A stretch of DNA of 64,000 nt from Nyssa sinensis (GCA_008638375.1 CM018040.1:32365970-32429969); one strand, 5' to 3'; shown: positions 49,440 through 61,554, counted from the stretch's first letter. The notes: generated from the sequence alone by a model not told the origin. A program made the numbers and translations.

Positions 49440-49724
49440 ATGAGCCAAGAAAAGGAAGTCACTCCTATGAAGACAAGGGCCCAATTGGCAAGTGACCCAA
49501 GACAGCAAGCTTTCCGGGAACAGCTAGAAAGACAACTTCAGCTGATTCAAAATCGTATCCGAATTTCTAAAACAAATGAAGTATGCTGCGTAAGCCCCTT
49601 TATTTACAAGACAATAACAAAGGAGCAATTAGCAGCTAAACAGCTTAAGAAACGGGAAGATACGGAAACATTGCAGCAATGGCTTCAAAGGCTAAAGGAA
49701 GCCAGGGGCAAAGCACCCAAATAG
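49440..49724 (+). CDS. LTR-encoded small protein, intronless relative (LTR H)
   Basis: Unrecognised 94-residue frame that lines up with the spliced protein of element B from its first residue: MSQEKEVTPMKTRAQ against MEEQRLKFTIMTKAQ, then DPRQQAF, RIRISK, NEV, CVSPFIYK, TETLQQW and RGKAPK. It is shorter in the charged middle. Where copy 1 has its 159-bp intron, this copy reads straight through (CAAAG then GCTAAAG), so the intron is missing exactly. ATG 49440 lies 19 bases after acceptor TTTTAAACAG, and donor AAG|GTGAGT follows the stop by 20 bases. The frame is open although the sequence is diverged at many sites, which suggests selection at some time. Confidence 0.6.
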   Translation: MSQEKEVTPMKTRAQLASDPRQQAFREQLERQLQLIQNRIRISKTNEVCCVSPFIYKTITKEQLAAKQLKKREDTETLQQWLQRLKEARGKAPK

Positions 49725-51032
49725 AACAAGACTAAAAGTACAAGGTGAGTAACCCTGTATTTGAATTGGAGATTTAACTCCATGATTTAAAAAGAGTTTT
49801 AAGTATAAGATATGAAGTATTTGAAGTTTCAAATTCAGTATTTACATGATTCAGTTTTTAATTGTTCTGTTTTAGAAATTCATTGTGACATGCTTAGTGA
49901 TTGGTTTCTGCAACAGTTTTTCCTTCAAATACTTTTTAGCATGTCTAGTTAAAATGCAATTATTGTTAAATATTCTGAATTTGTTTATTTCAAGTATACG
50001 AATGTTTATTACGAAATTATGAAAAGCATCTATAAGACAAGTCACATGATAAATGTTTTACAAGATAAATGGTGCATAAGCACTTAGACAGGATTCTGAG
50101 TTTTCAGTTGCCCTGTAAAATAGGCAGGATTTTGGGTTTTACGGAACTCAATTGCCCTGTAAAATGCCCGGTAGCAGGATCTAATCCCTCAGGCAGATGA
50201 GATATCTCCATAGATAAGTAATATGGGACTCCGGTTCGAAACGGATTCCACTAATGGAAGTGATAAGACGACAAATGATTTGAAAGTGGAAGCAAGTTTT
50301 TACTCTCATTTTCATTATGCATATGATGAGTTTTATATACTCTATTTAAGAAATACATGATATGTTATATGTTTTAAAGTTCACATGTATAAGTTTAGCT
50401 TGAATGTTTTAAATATTTCACAGCTACATGTTTTAAGGAATGCATATATCTTGTATTCAATTATATGAACAATTGGCGGTGACTATTTTACGAACTCTTA
50501 TGTACTAAACCACTGCCAATTGAAAAACACCATGACGAATACTGGAATTGCTCACAAGCTTAGATTAGCTTACCCGGACTTTGTTCGGACCCCCCCTTTC
50601 AGGTAATTAGCAGCAGTTTGGATTTAAGGACGATGATGACAAGTCTGCTGATTTTGGGAGGACATGGTTAATTAGTCTCTTTTGATAAGTCTGTAAACTC
50701 TAATAGTACTTTTATATTAGTAGACATAGTAAGGTAATGTAATAAGCCCTCTGGGAAAATCGGTTATGTATGGTATGAATGTATGAAGTCTTTAAGTTTT
50801 TAGTTATACTCTGAATGTGTAACCATGTATGCTATGTATGGAGCGGCAGTACCGAACGGATGTGCATAATTTAAAAATGATAAAAGAAAAGAAAAAGTTT
50901 TTCACGCTTCCGCAAAACGTATGTTGCACATTTATTCGATACCGCTGCATATGCGAGCCTTGTCTCGGGGCCCTCGGGTCTCGGGGCGGCGATCGCGATC
51001 CGGTAATCCGCTTAGGGTGGGTTTCGGGTCGT

Positions 51033-51069
<37 letters not shown>

Positions 51070-51097
51070 TGTGCAATAAGTCACAGGTCGAATAGGG

Positions 51098-51152
51098 TGG
51101 CACGCTGGCCAGCGTGCCGCCTCCTTCCCAAAAGACACCACGTTCGAATCCC
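51098..51152 (+). other. tRNA-like module 2 in left LTR of B (antisense)
   Basis: TGGCACGCTGGCC, part of a 20-bp perfect palindrome (51099-51118), then GTTCGAATCCC (B box, 51142-51152) 31 bases on. Confidence 0.5.
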
Positions 51153-51243
51153 AATAGGTGCAGTCGCACCTTTTTATTTTTCTGATTTCATTTATATATT
51201 ATATATATATATATGCTGCCATAATAAGACACGTGCAGGTGCG

Positions 51244-51297
51244 TGGCCGAGTGGAAAGGAGTTGGGTTTACGCGCGTGAGGATGGGGGTTCAAGTCC
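51244..51297 (+). other. tRNA-like module 1 in left LTR of B (antisense)
   Basis: TGGCCGAGTGG (51244-51254) and GGTTCAAGTCC (51287-51297), 32 bases apart. Both boxes match the Pol III consensus, of the Ser/Leu tRNA type. A full cloverleaf is not evident. Confidence 0.6.
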
Positions 51298-52683
51298 CAG
51301 GGGCTTCGGCCCCTTTTATTTTTCCTTGTTTTCGTAAACCAAACGGCGGACAAGGGTATTAAACCGGAATAAGCCATGCCATTCGCGCCTAGTTTATTGA
51401 ATTTGGACCATAACCGTATAACCAAACAAGGCAATTCAGGGTTTTAAACCCTTAAACCAAAACGACGTCGCCTCATTAATTCGGTGGCAGCTTTAAACGT
51501 TGCCACGCGTCCGAGTCAACACGGTCAGGGCTTTTAAAACCGAGTCGACCCACCATCGTCTTCCTCGTTCGACCCCTATTGTTGCCCTAATTCCCGTCTT
51601 CCTTTTTCTTTAATTTCGTGAGTTTTGGGTTGTTCAAACCCTACTATTTTTAACTCAATTGATTTCTAGGACACTAAGGATCCACCTGCATTCGTTTTAG
51701 GGTTTGAAATGGTCCAACGAGCTCGGGAAGGGGGTCGATAATTCCCACCTGCAACTGGTTGGTAAACCTTTGTTTCTTCACTATTTTTAGCGTGGTTTGG
51801 TTCTGTGTGACCCCCAAGTTAATGGGATTCAACCGCCATTCTCAGAAAAAGGTTTAATGGTCAATTTTTAATATGGGTCATCAAGACCCAAAGCTGCAAC
51901 TAGACTTTTGAGGGTCATTTATCTAAGTTTTTGGTCGTGTGTTGGGTTTATTAGAACCCTCATGGTCTCTACTTTAAGTCTTGGTAAACCAAGTTGGGTT
52001 TGGAAGAAGTCGGTTCAGACCTGCTTCAAGCAAGGTCTTCAATGGCTGCCTTGTGTACGGCTGATGTTTCTAAGGTGTTTTAGGTTGAAATCTCATGCTT
52101 ATCATTGTTTAAACATGCTATAAACATTATATACACTAAATCAAGGCTTAAAACAGTTCATACGTATGGAAATTCTAGAGAGAGAAATTCAAGTGTTTTG
52201 TGGGTTTACCTTGTTCCAAACTGTTTCTCTCCCCTTTGCTCCTTGCTTCCCACTTCTGAACGTCCTAGAATCTCCTTCAATCTCTCCCTCACTCTCGGAT
52301 GGTTGTGTGTGTGTGTGTACAAGCACCATGCATATGTGTATATAGAGATGTGAATCATGGCAATTCTGATTGCCCTTCTACTTGGGTTAGCCAAATTCAG
52401 GTTCTCTTCATGAGTGGTCTGAATTGCCACTGTTTGGCAGGCCATTGAGTGGCCGGTTATATGTGTGTGTGGTGTTTGACTTGTATTTTACTTACATATA
52501 TATATATATATATATGCATGGTTCAACCCTAATACACCTTGGATAATACACACACTCACTTTTGTACACTTTGGACAATAGCATGCTCTCTTATTCCATA
52601 CATACATTTCACATATACATATTTTAACATACATGCATGCATGCATACACACACACTCATATATATATACATTCATGTATAAT

Positions 52684-52714
<31 letters not shown>

Positions 52715-52895
52715 TTAAAGTTACAATTATTCATATAGTATATATTTTTGCATTTAATTATATATATTAGTTGTTACAATTTATTTCTTATATTTAAAAA
52801 TTAATTATTTTCTTAAATGTATCATCTTTGTACTAATCTTCGTATCCTCGTAATACGTGTCACATTACCCGACATTCTCGGGTCGGGGTATTACA

Positions 52896-52913
52896 TTATT
52901 CCCTCCTTAAAAG
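52896..52913 (-). promoter_or_regulatory. Polypurine tract of element B
   Basis: The minus strand reads CTTTTAAGGGAGGAATAA directly before LTR start TGTAATACCCC, preceded by GAGGACAAAC. Confidence 0.9.
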
Positions 52914-53040
52914 AGGTTTGTCCTCAAAACTCGAGGTGTCTTACTTTCAAGGTTCTCCTCTCTATTTCTTTTTCATAATATCTATTTATCATGCTTATAT
53001 TCAGATAGTCAATTTTAAATGACGAGTATATATTTCAAAT

Positions 53041-54149
53041 TTAAAACTTTCGTAGTGTACCTAATTGATCATCAGGGGTTTGTGTTGTACCAGCAAATAT
53101 ATTATATACTCGCCCGTACCTCATGGGTTCCTTGTTCCCTCCAGGTTTCCCCGTATTTGTGGTCGGTGGTTGTGGGGTGGCCGATGATGCTACTGCGGTA
53201 GGCTCCTTAGCATTTGAATTCAACGTTGGGCAATCCTTGATGCGATGCCCAGCCAGTCCGCATTTATAACAGACTCCTGTTCCTTGTCGGCAAGGTGCGA
53301 AATGCTTCTTTTGGCATGTCGGGCAGGTAGGAATGTCCACTGTCTTTTGGCCAGTGCTACTACCTTCATTGACAGATGTCGCGCTCTTGGCCCCAGTCTT
53401 TGTCTTTTTCATTTGTTGAGGGTTGGGGCTAAATTGTTTCTTATCTTTCTTTTGGGATAAGGCAATCCCAACTCTCTCAAAAATTTTAGCGCGATCCACC
53501 ACTGCAATATACGTGGGAAGTTCGAAAGGTTCGAGTCGATATCTTATGCCGTCCCTCAAGCCACTTTCAAACTTCCTAGCCTTTAGGTCTTCAGTTTGAA
53601 CCATGTGGGGTGCGAACCGAGCTAACTTCATAAACTTGGTTTCATACTCGGCCACAGTCATTGTCCCCTGAGTTAGGATTGCAAATTCCGCAATCTTTTG
53701 ATTCTTTAATGACCTTGGAAAGTACTTATCATAAAATACCTCCAAGAACCTAGTCCAGGTCATCGGGGGTTCTCTCTCTTTTTCCAGAAGCCACCATTCA
53801 TGAACTGCATCTTTAAAAGTAAAAGCAGCAAAAGAGACCTTTTGTTCTTCAGTGCATGGCATAACCGTGAAAATACGTTCCATTCCTTGACCCAAGTTTC
53901 AGCGTCAATGGTGGTGTCAAGTCCGTCAAACCTGGGAGGTTTGAAACCTTGAAACGTTTTATAATTCGCCGTGTTTATAGCATCCGTAGGTTGTCCCAGA
54001 TTTTGTGGTGGTCCGGGATTTTGCACCGGTTGTGGTGCTCTACTTTGTGTTTGGATGTCGATCATGTTCCGAGCCATTGCCTCTAAAATATGTTCGACTC
54101 GATCTAATCAGTCATCCGAATTTCCCGTATTCCTTCTCGTGTTCACCAT
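53041..54149 (-). pseudogene. gag: Gag of element B, nonsense codon and frameshift, pol missing
   Basis: Gag would form the virus-like particle that packages element RNA. The frame opens MVNTRRNTGNSDD at 54149, hits TGA at 54108-54110, and continues as LDRVEHILEAMARN. Near 53890 a single base is missing (AETWV then QGMERIF in another frame). After that it stays open through the capsid region ([19 protein letters not shown]) to a CCHC knuckle CYKCGLAGHRIKDC and ends shortly after GRVYNIFAG, where protease should begin. Instead, about 150 bases later comes the polypurine tract. All of pol is therefore deleted. Gag is clearly related to, but distinct from, that of element A. Confidence 0.9.
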
Positions 54150-54315
54150 TTAGCTGGAAACATACAATAGTTAGTTTTCTAACACATTTTTATCACATAA
54201 GGTTTATATTTACTTACTTCATATTTTCAAGGTTTAATATTTTTATTATCCTTGATGTTTGTGGTGGAATTATAGTCCACATTTCTTCTCGTTTTCGTTT
54301 CGCTATTCTTAATCA

Positions 54316-54460
54316 CCTACGGGTCCCATACCCCGCCTTCTTATCGTATACGTATTTCTAATAACTTACTTACTCTAGTGCAGGTCTCATACCCTGCCCT
54401 TACATTACATTACATATCACGTATCTTTACATATCTTATTCATAAACTGCGAGTCCCATA
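54316..54460 (-). repeat. Hairpin-repeat leader of element B, part 1
   Basis: Three units between gag and the nested LTR A3. Dyads on the plus strand: ACGGG-TCCCATAC-CCCGC, GCAGG-TCTCATAC-CCTGC, and GCGAG-TCCCATA cut by the insertion of LTR A3 (its other arm, CTCGC, is at 57764-57768). Same family as the leader array of element D. Confidence 0.8.
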
Positions 54461-57400
54461 TGTGATATCCCGACCCGGGATACGACACGTTTACCGAGGC
54501 AAGTCGACTGAATAGCATAACCTAAACTGTCTTAAACTCTATGTCACAATAATTATGGAACTGAACTTAGATTAAAAAGATAAATGTTTTGCGTCGAATG
54601 ATCAAGGCTGGGTAACACCCGAGCACCCCAGGGCACTGCATCGTAATGCGTGCATGCACGTATTCCCATGCATGCATACGTGAACATAGATGAGTAGCCC
54701 GACCAAAATGAGTGTATGTGTATACGATTAAAAATGAGTTTATATCCTTACACATGCATGTATATACATGTACAAAAAGATGTATTTTATGTGTATATAT
54801 ATGTATATAATGTAAAGTATTAAACATGTATATATGTATATATGTATATATGTATATGTGTAATAAGAAAAAGGAAAAGAAAACAAGAAAGGAAGCTTCC
54901 AAGCAAAATATCAGTGAGTGTGTGCATCACTGTGTGTGTGTGTGTGCATCACTGTGTGTGTATGTGTTTGGGAAACCACACCAACCGACTTAGTGATGGC
55001 GTGTGTATATATGTAATATATCTATATATATATATATATATGTGAGGTACGTGGGTGGTTAGGGTTAAAGGGGCGGTTCTCTGCAGTCAAGGATGACTGC
55101 AAGAGAGAGAGAGAGAGAAAGAGAGAGAGAGTGATAAGGTAGAGAGAGAAAGGGGCGGTGGTGTTTATATATATGTATACGGGTCTTGTGAGTTGAGAGG
55201 AATAGAAACAACTGAAGGAAACTAAGGGGCTTAGAGTGAGAAGAGTATCATTAGGGATTCAGAACAGAAGCAAAAGGGGTTCAAGGGCATAACAACCGTG
55301 AGCAAACAAGCAAAAACAAGTAAGTGATAGTGTTTCTGTTTTTATGATTCTAAGCATGAATGTTTGATTTAGAGCTAGGGTCTTAATAAGCATGATATTA
55401 GCTTTTAAATGCAAAAAGAATCAGGTTAAATGGTTTGGAAACCAAGGAGAAAAACCGAGTAGCAGGTTTCATAGATAATCTCGGGTTCCATGAATTTTAT
55501 GTTTAAAACTTGTTTTAAAGTTTATGAAAATGGTCCTTATACATGCAGAAAACTGTTAGAAATAATTAGAGGACAAAACAGTGGCTAAACGAGCATGAAA
55601 TAGAGAAATTTCAGTTGGCCGGAGCCACGGTTTTTCTCTATTTCGTGAAGAATTGATAGGTCAAATTGAAAACTAAGGTTGGAAATATACTCTACATGAA
55701 AAATAGAAAAGAATGGCATTTAAAACAGGCCGAAATCTCACTGAAATTGGGTCACCGTCGCCGGAGAAGGTGACTATTCACCACCGGAACCCTACCGGAG
55801 CTTTGGGAGAGACGACCGGAAAGTCGTGTGTTTACCGGGTTAAGTCTAGACCGGATTCGGGTTGGATCCGGGTCGGGACCCGACCGGATATGAGATGGGG
55901 CATGAAACTGTGTCGTTTAAAATTGGGATTTTAAATGGGTTTTGGGCTGTTTGGTTGCAGGGATAATAAATAGAAATTGGGTTTGGGGTTATCCAAACCA
56001 TGGATAGGATAGGAAACCAAGTTTATTGAAACCCGGTTTTTAAACTAAAGTGAACCGTTTGGTTCAAGGGAAGGGTGGATCGGTTTAGGGTTTCTGGTCT
56101 TGAACCAACTGGTTCAGACCGTAGCTTTAGGAAATTGTGAACCGGCCCCAAATGTTTTGAGAAATTCCACTAAGGCCCAAACAGAAAAATTAATAAAATA
56201 TTAATTTTTACAATAATGCCCCTATCTCAAATATGGGTCAAACGAAGTCCAAACGATACAAATGAATAGTCAAAACTTATTATCTCGGACGTTCTGAGTC
56301 CAATGGTGGGGTCCGTTTTATGAGACGAAACTCTGAAGGATAAAATACCGTAAAAGTGCAAAATGACCATTTTGCCCTTTTTAGTACGAAAGTCCAAATG
56401 GAATTCCGCGAAAGCCTAAACCGACTTTCTTCGGCGTTCCAGACTCAATGGTAAAGTCTAAAATAGTATTTGAAATACTTATGATAGAAAGGCATAAAAT
56501 TTGATGAATAGCATTTATTCTGAAACGTATTCACTGATATATAGGAAACTCGAAAGACAAAGGTACACTCAGGGATTTCTGAGATAGAATCACGATAGAA
56601 GTAAGTGAATCACTTTCTCTTCCATGTGGTGTTTCTAAAGCCAAGTTTATTCTTTACTGCCAAACTTGTACTCTTGAAAGTACTTCATGTTATTGCTATT
56701 CACAATGTGATATTGTTCTATCTTGTGGACATTGATTGACTATTGTACCATTGTTATCATATTGAACCATGCCTTGAAGGGCTTACTATTATGCTTTACT
56801 GTATATATGATATTCCATTTTCATACTCCTTATGGAATCACAAATGATCATGCTATGTTTATAAATGCTGGAATTGTGCTCAGTCACAATATCCATCCGA
56901 TGCTTCTGTGACGAACTAGTCCGTGAACGGACGTGTGGCAAAAGATGTGAGTTTAACTGAGAGGTATGCCGGGCCTCGAATTACGAAGAGGGACTGCCAT
57001 CCCCTACTACAGATTATAAGCATCTCCATTGGATTATTGTTATGGATATATTGTTGAATGGTTACTGTTTCTTATGGATTATTGTTTCTTATGGATTATC
57101 TTACGTCGTTCATTGGTTTGATTGTAATCGTTTTATTGTGGCAGTACTCTTATTGTGACAGGTTATTGTTGAGAAACCCTTATCACTGCTTATTCATTAC
57201 TCCTGATTGTATATTGTGCCCCACTATTTATTGGCCATCATGGCAACTGTTCTCATTGGCTATCACAGCATCTTACTTCTTATGATTGGCTATCATATTT
57301 TTATTCATGGATTTGTATCTTATCAATACCAGTGTCGGAGATCTAGTTTACTTGTTGAGCTTCATAGCTCATTCCACCCCACTTACCCCCCATTTCAGGT

Positions 57401-57758
57401 GATGACGCTGCGAGACCCCAGTAGGAGTCTGAGAGCGTAGGGGGACATTTTGAAGTACTGTATCAGTCTATGATAGTTCTCCCATGTATTCACCACCCCC
57501 GGGTGCTGGTTACATTTAGTTCTCATTTTGTTTTATGTAGAACTAAGTCATGTATTTAATAGACTTCTGCTGTGTAATTTATTTAAAAAGACTTCCGCTG
57601 GATTACTGTAATTGATAAAGACTTCCGCTGTTCATTGTTTAAAATTTTTAGTACATTTGCATATTAGTACTATGATACAGGAATGGAAAAAGTAGGGACG
57701 GCCTTCGGGTCGGCCCCGCGACACGAGATCTGCATAGGGTGGATTTCGGGTCGTGACA
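54461..57758 (+). mobile_element. Solo LTR A3 (A type, 3298 bp) in leader of B
   Basis: Starts TGTGATATCCCGACCCGGG (G for A at base 4), ends GATTTCGGGTCGTGACA, flanked by CCATA at 54456-54460 and 57759-57763. Plus-sense signals: GA-repeat, TATA-like TTTATATATATG near 55167, donor AA|GTAAGT (55320), acceptor GATATATAG (ends 56544), a 56-base exon, donor AA|GTAAGT (56601), acceptor CATTTCAG (ends 57398) and the tail. These match the left LTR of element A position by position. Confidence 0.93.
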
Positions 57759-57763
57759 CCATA

Positions 57764-57880
57764 CCTCGCTTCGCATATCTACTTCATATAATACGGGTCC
57801 CATACCCCGCCTTCTTATCGTATCGTATACTTCACATAATCTATTTCATACAACGCGAGTCCCATACCTCGCCTTCATAT
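57764..57880 (-). repeat. Hairpin-repeat leader of element B, part 2
   Basis: After LTR A3 the array resumes: the CTCGC arm of the split hairpin, then ACGGG-TCCCATAC-CCCGC (57793-57810) and GCGAG-TCCCATAC-CTCGC (about 57855-57872). The unit is about 60 bases. Confidence 0.8.
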
Positions 57881-57983
57881 CATATCGCGTACCTTACATA
57901 TCTTAGGTAGCCTAAGACCTACCTAACTTACGGTTCTGTTCTAATTCCCCTACGGTCACTAAGTTTGTTCAAGTAAACCTAGT

Positions 57984-57995
57984 GCTCTGATACCA
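57984..57995 (-). promoter_or_regulatory. Primer binding site of element B (initiator tRNA-Met)
   Basis: The minus strand reads TGGTATCAGAGC, three bases inside the right LTR starting at 57999. Confidence 0.95.
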
Positions 57996-60208
57996 CTCTG
58001 TCACGACCCGAAACCCACCCTATGCGGATTACCGGATCGCGACCGCCACCCTTCGGCCCGGAGGCCTTGGGGCAAGGCTCGTACATAAGCAACAATATCA
58101 GATAGTGATGCGACCTGTGGTTGCGGAAGCGTGAAAAAAAATTTTCTTTTCTTTTAAACATAAAACATCTGTCGCATATCCGCCTGATACTGCCACTCTT
58201 CATAGTGGCACACATAAATATAATAATCAGAGAATAATAATAATAACTAAAGGTTCTACATAGTACATATCCATGTGCCCCTCGGGCTTAAGTACATAAT
58301 TGTCTAAAAATTTCAACTACAAAAGCTTAACCAGTGATGGGTCCTAATACTACCAAAATATCTCCAAGAACCTACTGGAGTTGCCATTCATGGCTCCCCA
58401 AATTGAGCAAGTGTCCAACCTTGATCATCACCTGAAAAATGTTGGGGAATGGGGTGAGCTTCGAAAAGCCCAATGAGTAATTCCTACATCTGTCATGGGT
58501 TTTCAATTGGTAGAGGTTTCGCACATGAGAGTTTATAAAATACTCAACTACCAATTGGTCATATACTTGAACATAGAGAACATGCATTCTTAAAATATGT
58601 AGCTTTGAAACATTCAAGGTATTCAAGCTAGAACATATATTTCCATAAAAGAGTATGTGTATTGTAATACCCCGACCCGAGAATGTCGGGTAATGTGACA
58701 CGTATTACGAGGATACGAAGATTAGTACCAAGATGATACATTTAAGAAAATAATTAATTTTTAAAGTAATTAATTATTTTAAATATAAGAAGTAAATTGT
58801 AACAACTAATATATATAATTAAATGCAAAAATATATACTATATAAATGATTATAACCTTAAATATATATATAATTATACATGAATATATATATATATGAG
58901 TGTGTGTATGCATGCATGCATGTATGTTAAAATATGTATATATGAAATGTATATATATTATATATGGAATAAGAGGGCATGCTATTGTCCAAAGTGTACA
59001 AAAGAGAGTGTGTGTCAAAGAGAGGTGTGTGTATTATCCAAGGTGTATTAGGGTTAAACCATGTATATATACATATATATATATGTAAGTCAAACACCAC
59101 ACACACACACAACCGGCCACTCAATGGCCTGCCAAACAGTGGCAATTCAGACCCACTCATGAAGAAGCCTGAAATTGGCTAACCCAAGTAGAGGGGCAAT
59201 CAGATTTGCCATGATTCACCTTTCTTTATACAAGTATGCATGGTGCTTGTACACACACACACACAACCATCCGAGAGTGAAGGAGAGTTTGAAGGAGATT
59301 CTAGGACATTCAGAAGTGAGAAGCAAGGAGCAAAGGAGAGAGAAACAGTTTGGAACAAGGTAAACCCACAAAACACTTGAATTTCTCTCTCTAGAATTTT
59401 TATACGTATGAATCTGTTTTAGCCTTTGATTTAGTATATATGATGATTAAAATGAATATACATGAACTAGGCATGATTAATTGACTCTAAGACACATCAG
59501 AAACACAAACCGTACACCAAACCGCCATTGTTGAGCTTGGTGAGAGCAGGTCTGAACCAACTTTCCCCAAACCCAATTTGGCCGATCAAGACTTCAAGTA
59601 GATCTCACAAGCATCCCAAAAACATACGTACGCGATCAAAAATCATAAGAAATGGCCCCCAACCATCGACTTGCAGGTTACGGGTTTACAACCCAAACCT
59701 TTAAACTCTCATCTAAATCAACAAATAGGAATGGGAATTGAATCCTCATGAAGATGGGATCAAAATAAGCCCAACCTCACTAAAAATGATGAAAAAACGA
59801 GCATGAACCAACGATTTACAGGTTCGGATTATCGTGGTTTGAACCAAGCTTTTGAGCTACATTCGAATCTCCAAATGAATGCAAACATAATCCTTCATGT
59901 CCTAGAAATGATTTGGAGAAGAAACAGTAAGAAAATAGTTGGCCAAAATCCACGAAATAGAAAAAAATGAAACGCAGAAATTAGGGCAACAGGGGGGTGA
60001 TCATGGGGAAGACGACCGAGTCGACTCACGACTCGCTTGAAATGAGCAGGGGAGACTCGGACACGTGTCGAGCTATGGACCTGCCACCGAATTAAAACGA
60101 CGGCGTCGTTTTGGGCCTATTACGTATATATATATATATAGATAGATATATATATATATATATAACGGTTTGAGTTTAAAAGAAAAGAGGAGAAACTCAC
60201 GGTCAGTG

Positions 60209-60261
60209 GGGTTCGAACCCCTGACCTCACGCGCCCCACATGTTTCCTTTCCACTCGGCCA
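60209..60261 (-). other. tRNA-like module 1 in LTR B2 (antisense)
   Basis: Minus strand TGGCCGAGTGG (60251-60261) and GGGTTCGAACC (60209-60219), 31 bases apart; a perfect B box and a good A box. Homologous to 51244-51297 and 48363-48416. Confidence 0.6.
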
Positions 60262-60351
60262 CGCATGCGCGTGTGTCTCATATGGGGCAACATATTTATA
60301 TATAATACATATAAAATAAAACCGAAAATAAAAAGGTGCATTGCACCTGGT

Positions 60352-60405
60352 GGGACTCGAACTCGGGTATATGGGGAGGGAGGTGACACGCTGGCCAGCG
60401 TGCCA
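60352..60405 (-). other. tRNA-like module 2 in LTR B2 (antisense)
   Basis: GAGTTCGAGTCCC (60352-60364) with TGGCACGCTGGCC (60393-60405) on the minus strand. The palindrome here is reduced to 16 bp (60387-60402) by one change. Confidence 0.5.
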
Positions 60406-61077
60406 CCCTATTCAACCTGTCACTTATTCCCCTTTGAAAATATATATACTACATTTATAATTTAATTTAATTAAATGAAATTAATTAAATTAAATACTCC
60501 GAAATGGCCCGTTGTCCAAAAATTACATGTTATATATGTAACCTTACTATCTTGGACCCTCTGAGCCCATTGGTGAGGTCCTCGACATGAGATGAGGTCC
60601 CGAAAAATTAAAGACCCCTAAAAATGTCAAAATGACCAAAATGCCCCTGACCCATAAATAAGTCAAACAAAGTCCAAATTAAATAAATGAATAGTGTATC
60701 CTTACTATTTCGGATATTCTGAAGCCAATGGTAGGGTCCGTTTCATGAGGCAGTACTCTGAAAAAATTAGACACGTTAAGGTATAAATTACCAAAATACC
60801 CCTAACATGTCTTAAGCCGAATTAAATTCTAAGAAAGCCTAAACTGACTTTCTTGGACACTCCGGACTCAATGGTAGAGTCCATTCGATCAAAAGAAATG
60901 TCTAAAATAAAAAGACATAAAATTTGATGAATAGAATCTGTCAAATGACTATAAATTGAGGTAATGCCAACGTACTAATCTACGACGTATGCAAGGACGT
61001 GAATTACGAAAAGACACGACAACACACCAACCTTAGAATAGAATTTCTAACTCATAAATTGATCTTAGGTGATAATT

Positions 61078-61554
61078 ATGGAAGAACAACGACCAAAGTT
61101 CACGATCATGACCAAGGCCCAAAGGGCTAAGGACCCAAAACAATAGGCCTTCATGCAAGAACTGTTGCATCGTCAGAGAGTGATTGACAGGTTCGTCAGG
61201 ATAGCCAAGGCGACAGAAGTCATCTCGGTGAGACCCTTCATTTTCAAATCACCCACCAAGGCAATGGTGGCAGAGGCTAAGAAAAAGAAGGAGGAAAAAA
61301 GGAAAATAGAGGAGGAAAGAGAGAACACGGAAACCTTAGCCGAATGGTGTCGCAGGTAATATTATTATCATTAAGTACATAAGTTGCTAGATCTATAATA
61401 CAGCTATAAGTCGGACCGGTATAAGAATTTAGGCTTCTCACAGTCTACACTTAGTGAGTTATGAAGTTGATTTAACACATATGAAATTTATGGAATCTTC
61501 ATAAATCTTGATAGGCTAAGGAAAGAGAAAGGTAAAGGGAAGGCGCCTCTGTAG
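61078..61554 (+). pseudogene. LTR-encoded small protein (copy 2, one stop codon)
   Basis: Same two-exon gene as at 45839-46315, in LTR B2. Exon 61078-61355 (278 bases) and exon 61515-61554 (40 bases) flank an intron of 159 bases; all three lengths equal those of copy 1. Codon 23 is TAG (61144-61146) where copy 1 has CAG (DPKQ*AF). Otherwise open, with mostly single-residue differences (for example VISVRPFIF for VVSVSPFIH). An internal ATG at 61153 could give a 68-codon remnant. Preceded by acceptor GATCTTAG (61068). Confidence 0.65.

Larger units (their letters stand above)
46961..51036 (+). mobile_element. Solo LTR H (4076 bp) nested in left LTR of B
   Basis: TGTAATATCCCGACCCGGG to GGGTTTCGGGTCGTGACA, inserted in an AT microsatellite with TATAT on both sides (46956-46960 and 51037-51041). 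Contains TATA box TATAAAG (47423-47429), donor AAAG|GTGAGA (intron 47541-49420, ending TTTTAAACAG), an exon with the 94-residue frame (49421-49744), donor CAAG|GTGAGT (49745), acceptor CCCTTTCAG (ends 50602) and the tail exon. Two antisense tRNA-like modules (48363-48416 and 48508-48562). Confidence 0.92.

Noticed and set aside
51244..51297. Functional tRNA gene
   Set aside because: A and B boxes are good but no acceptor or anticodon stems could be paired; the same module recurs in other LTRs, so it is a tRNA-like relic or Pol III module.
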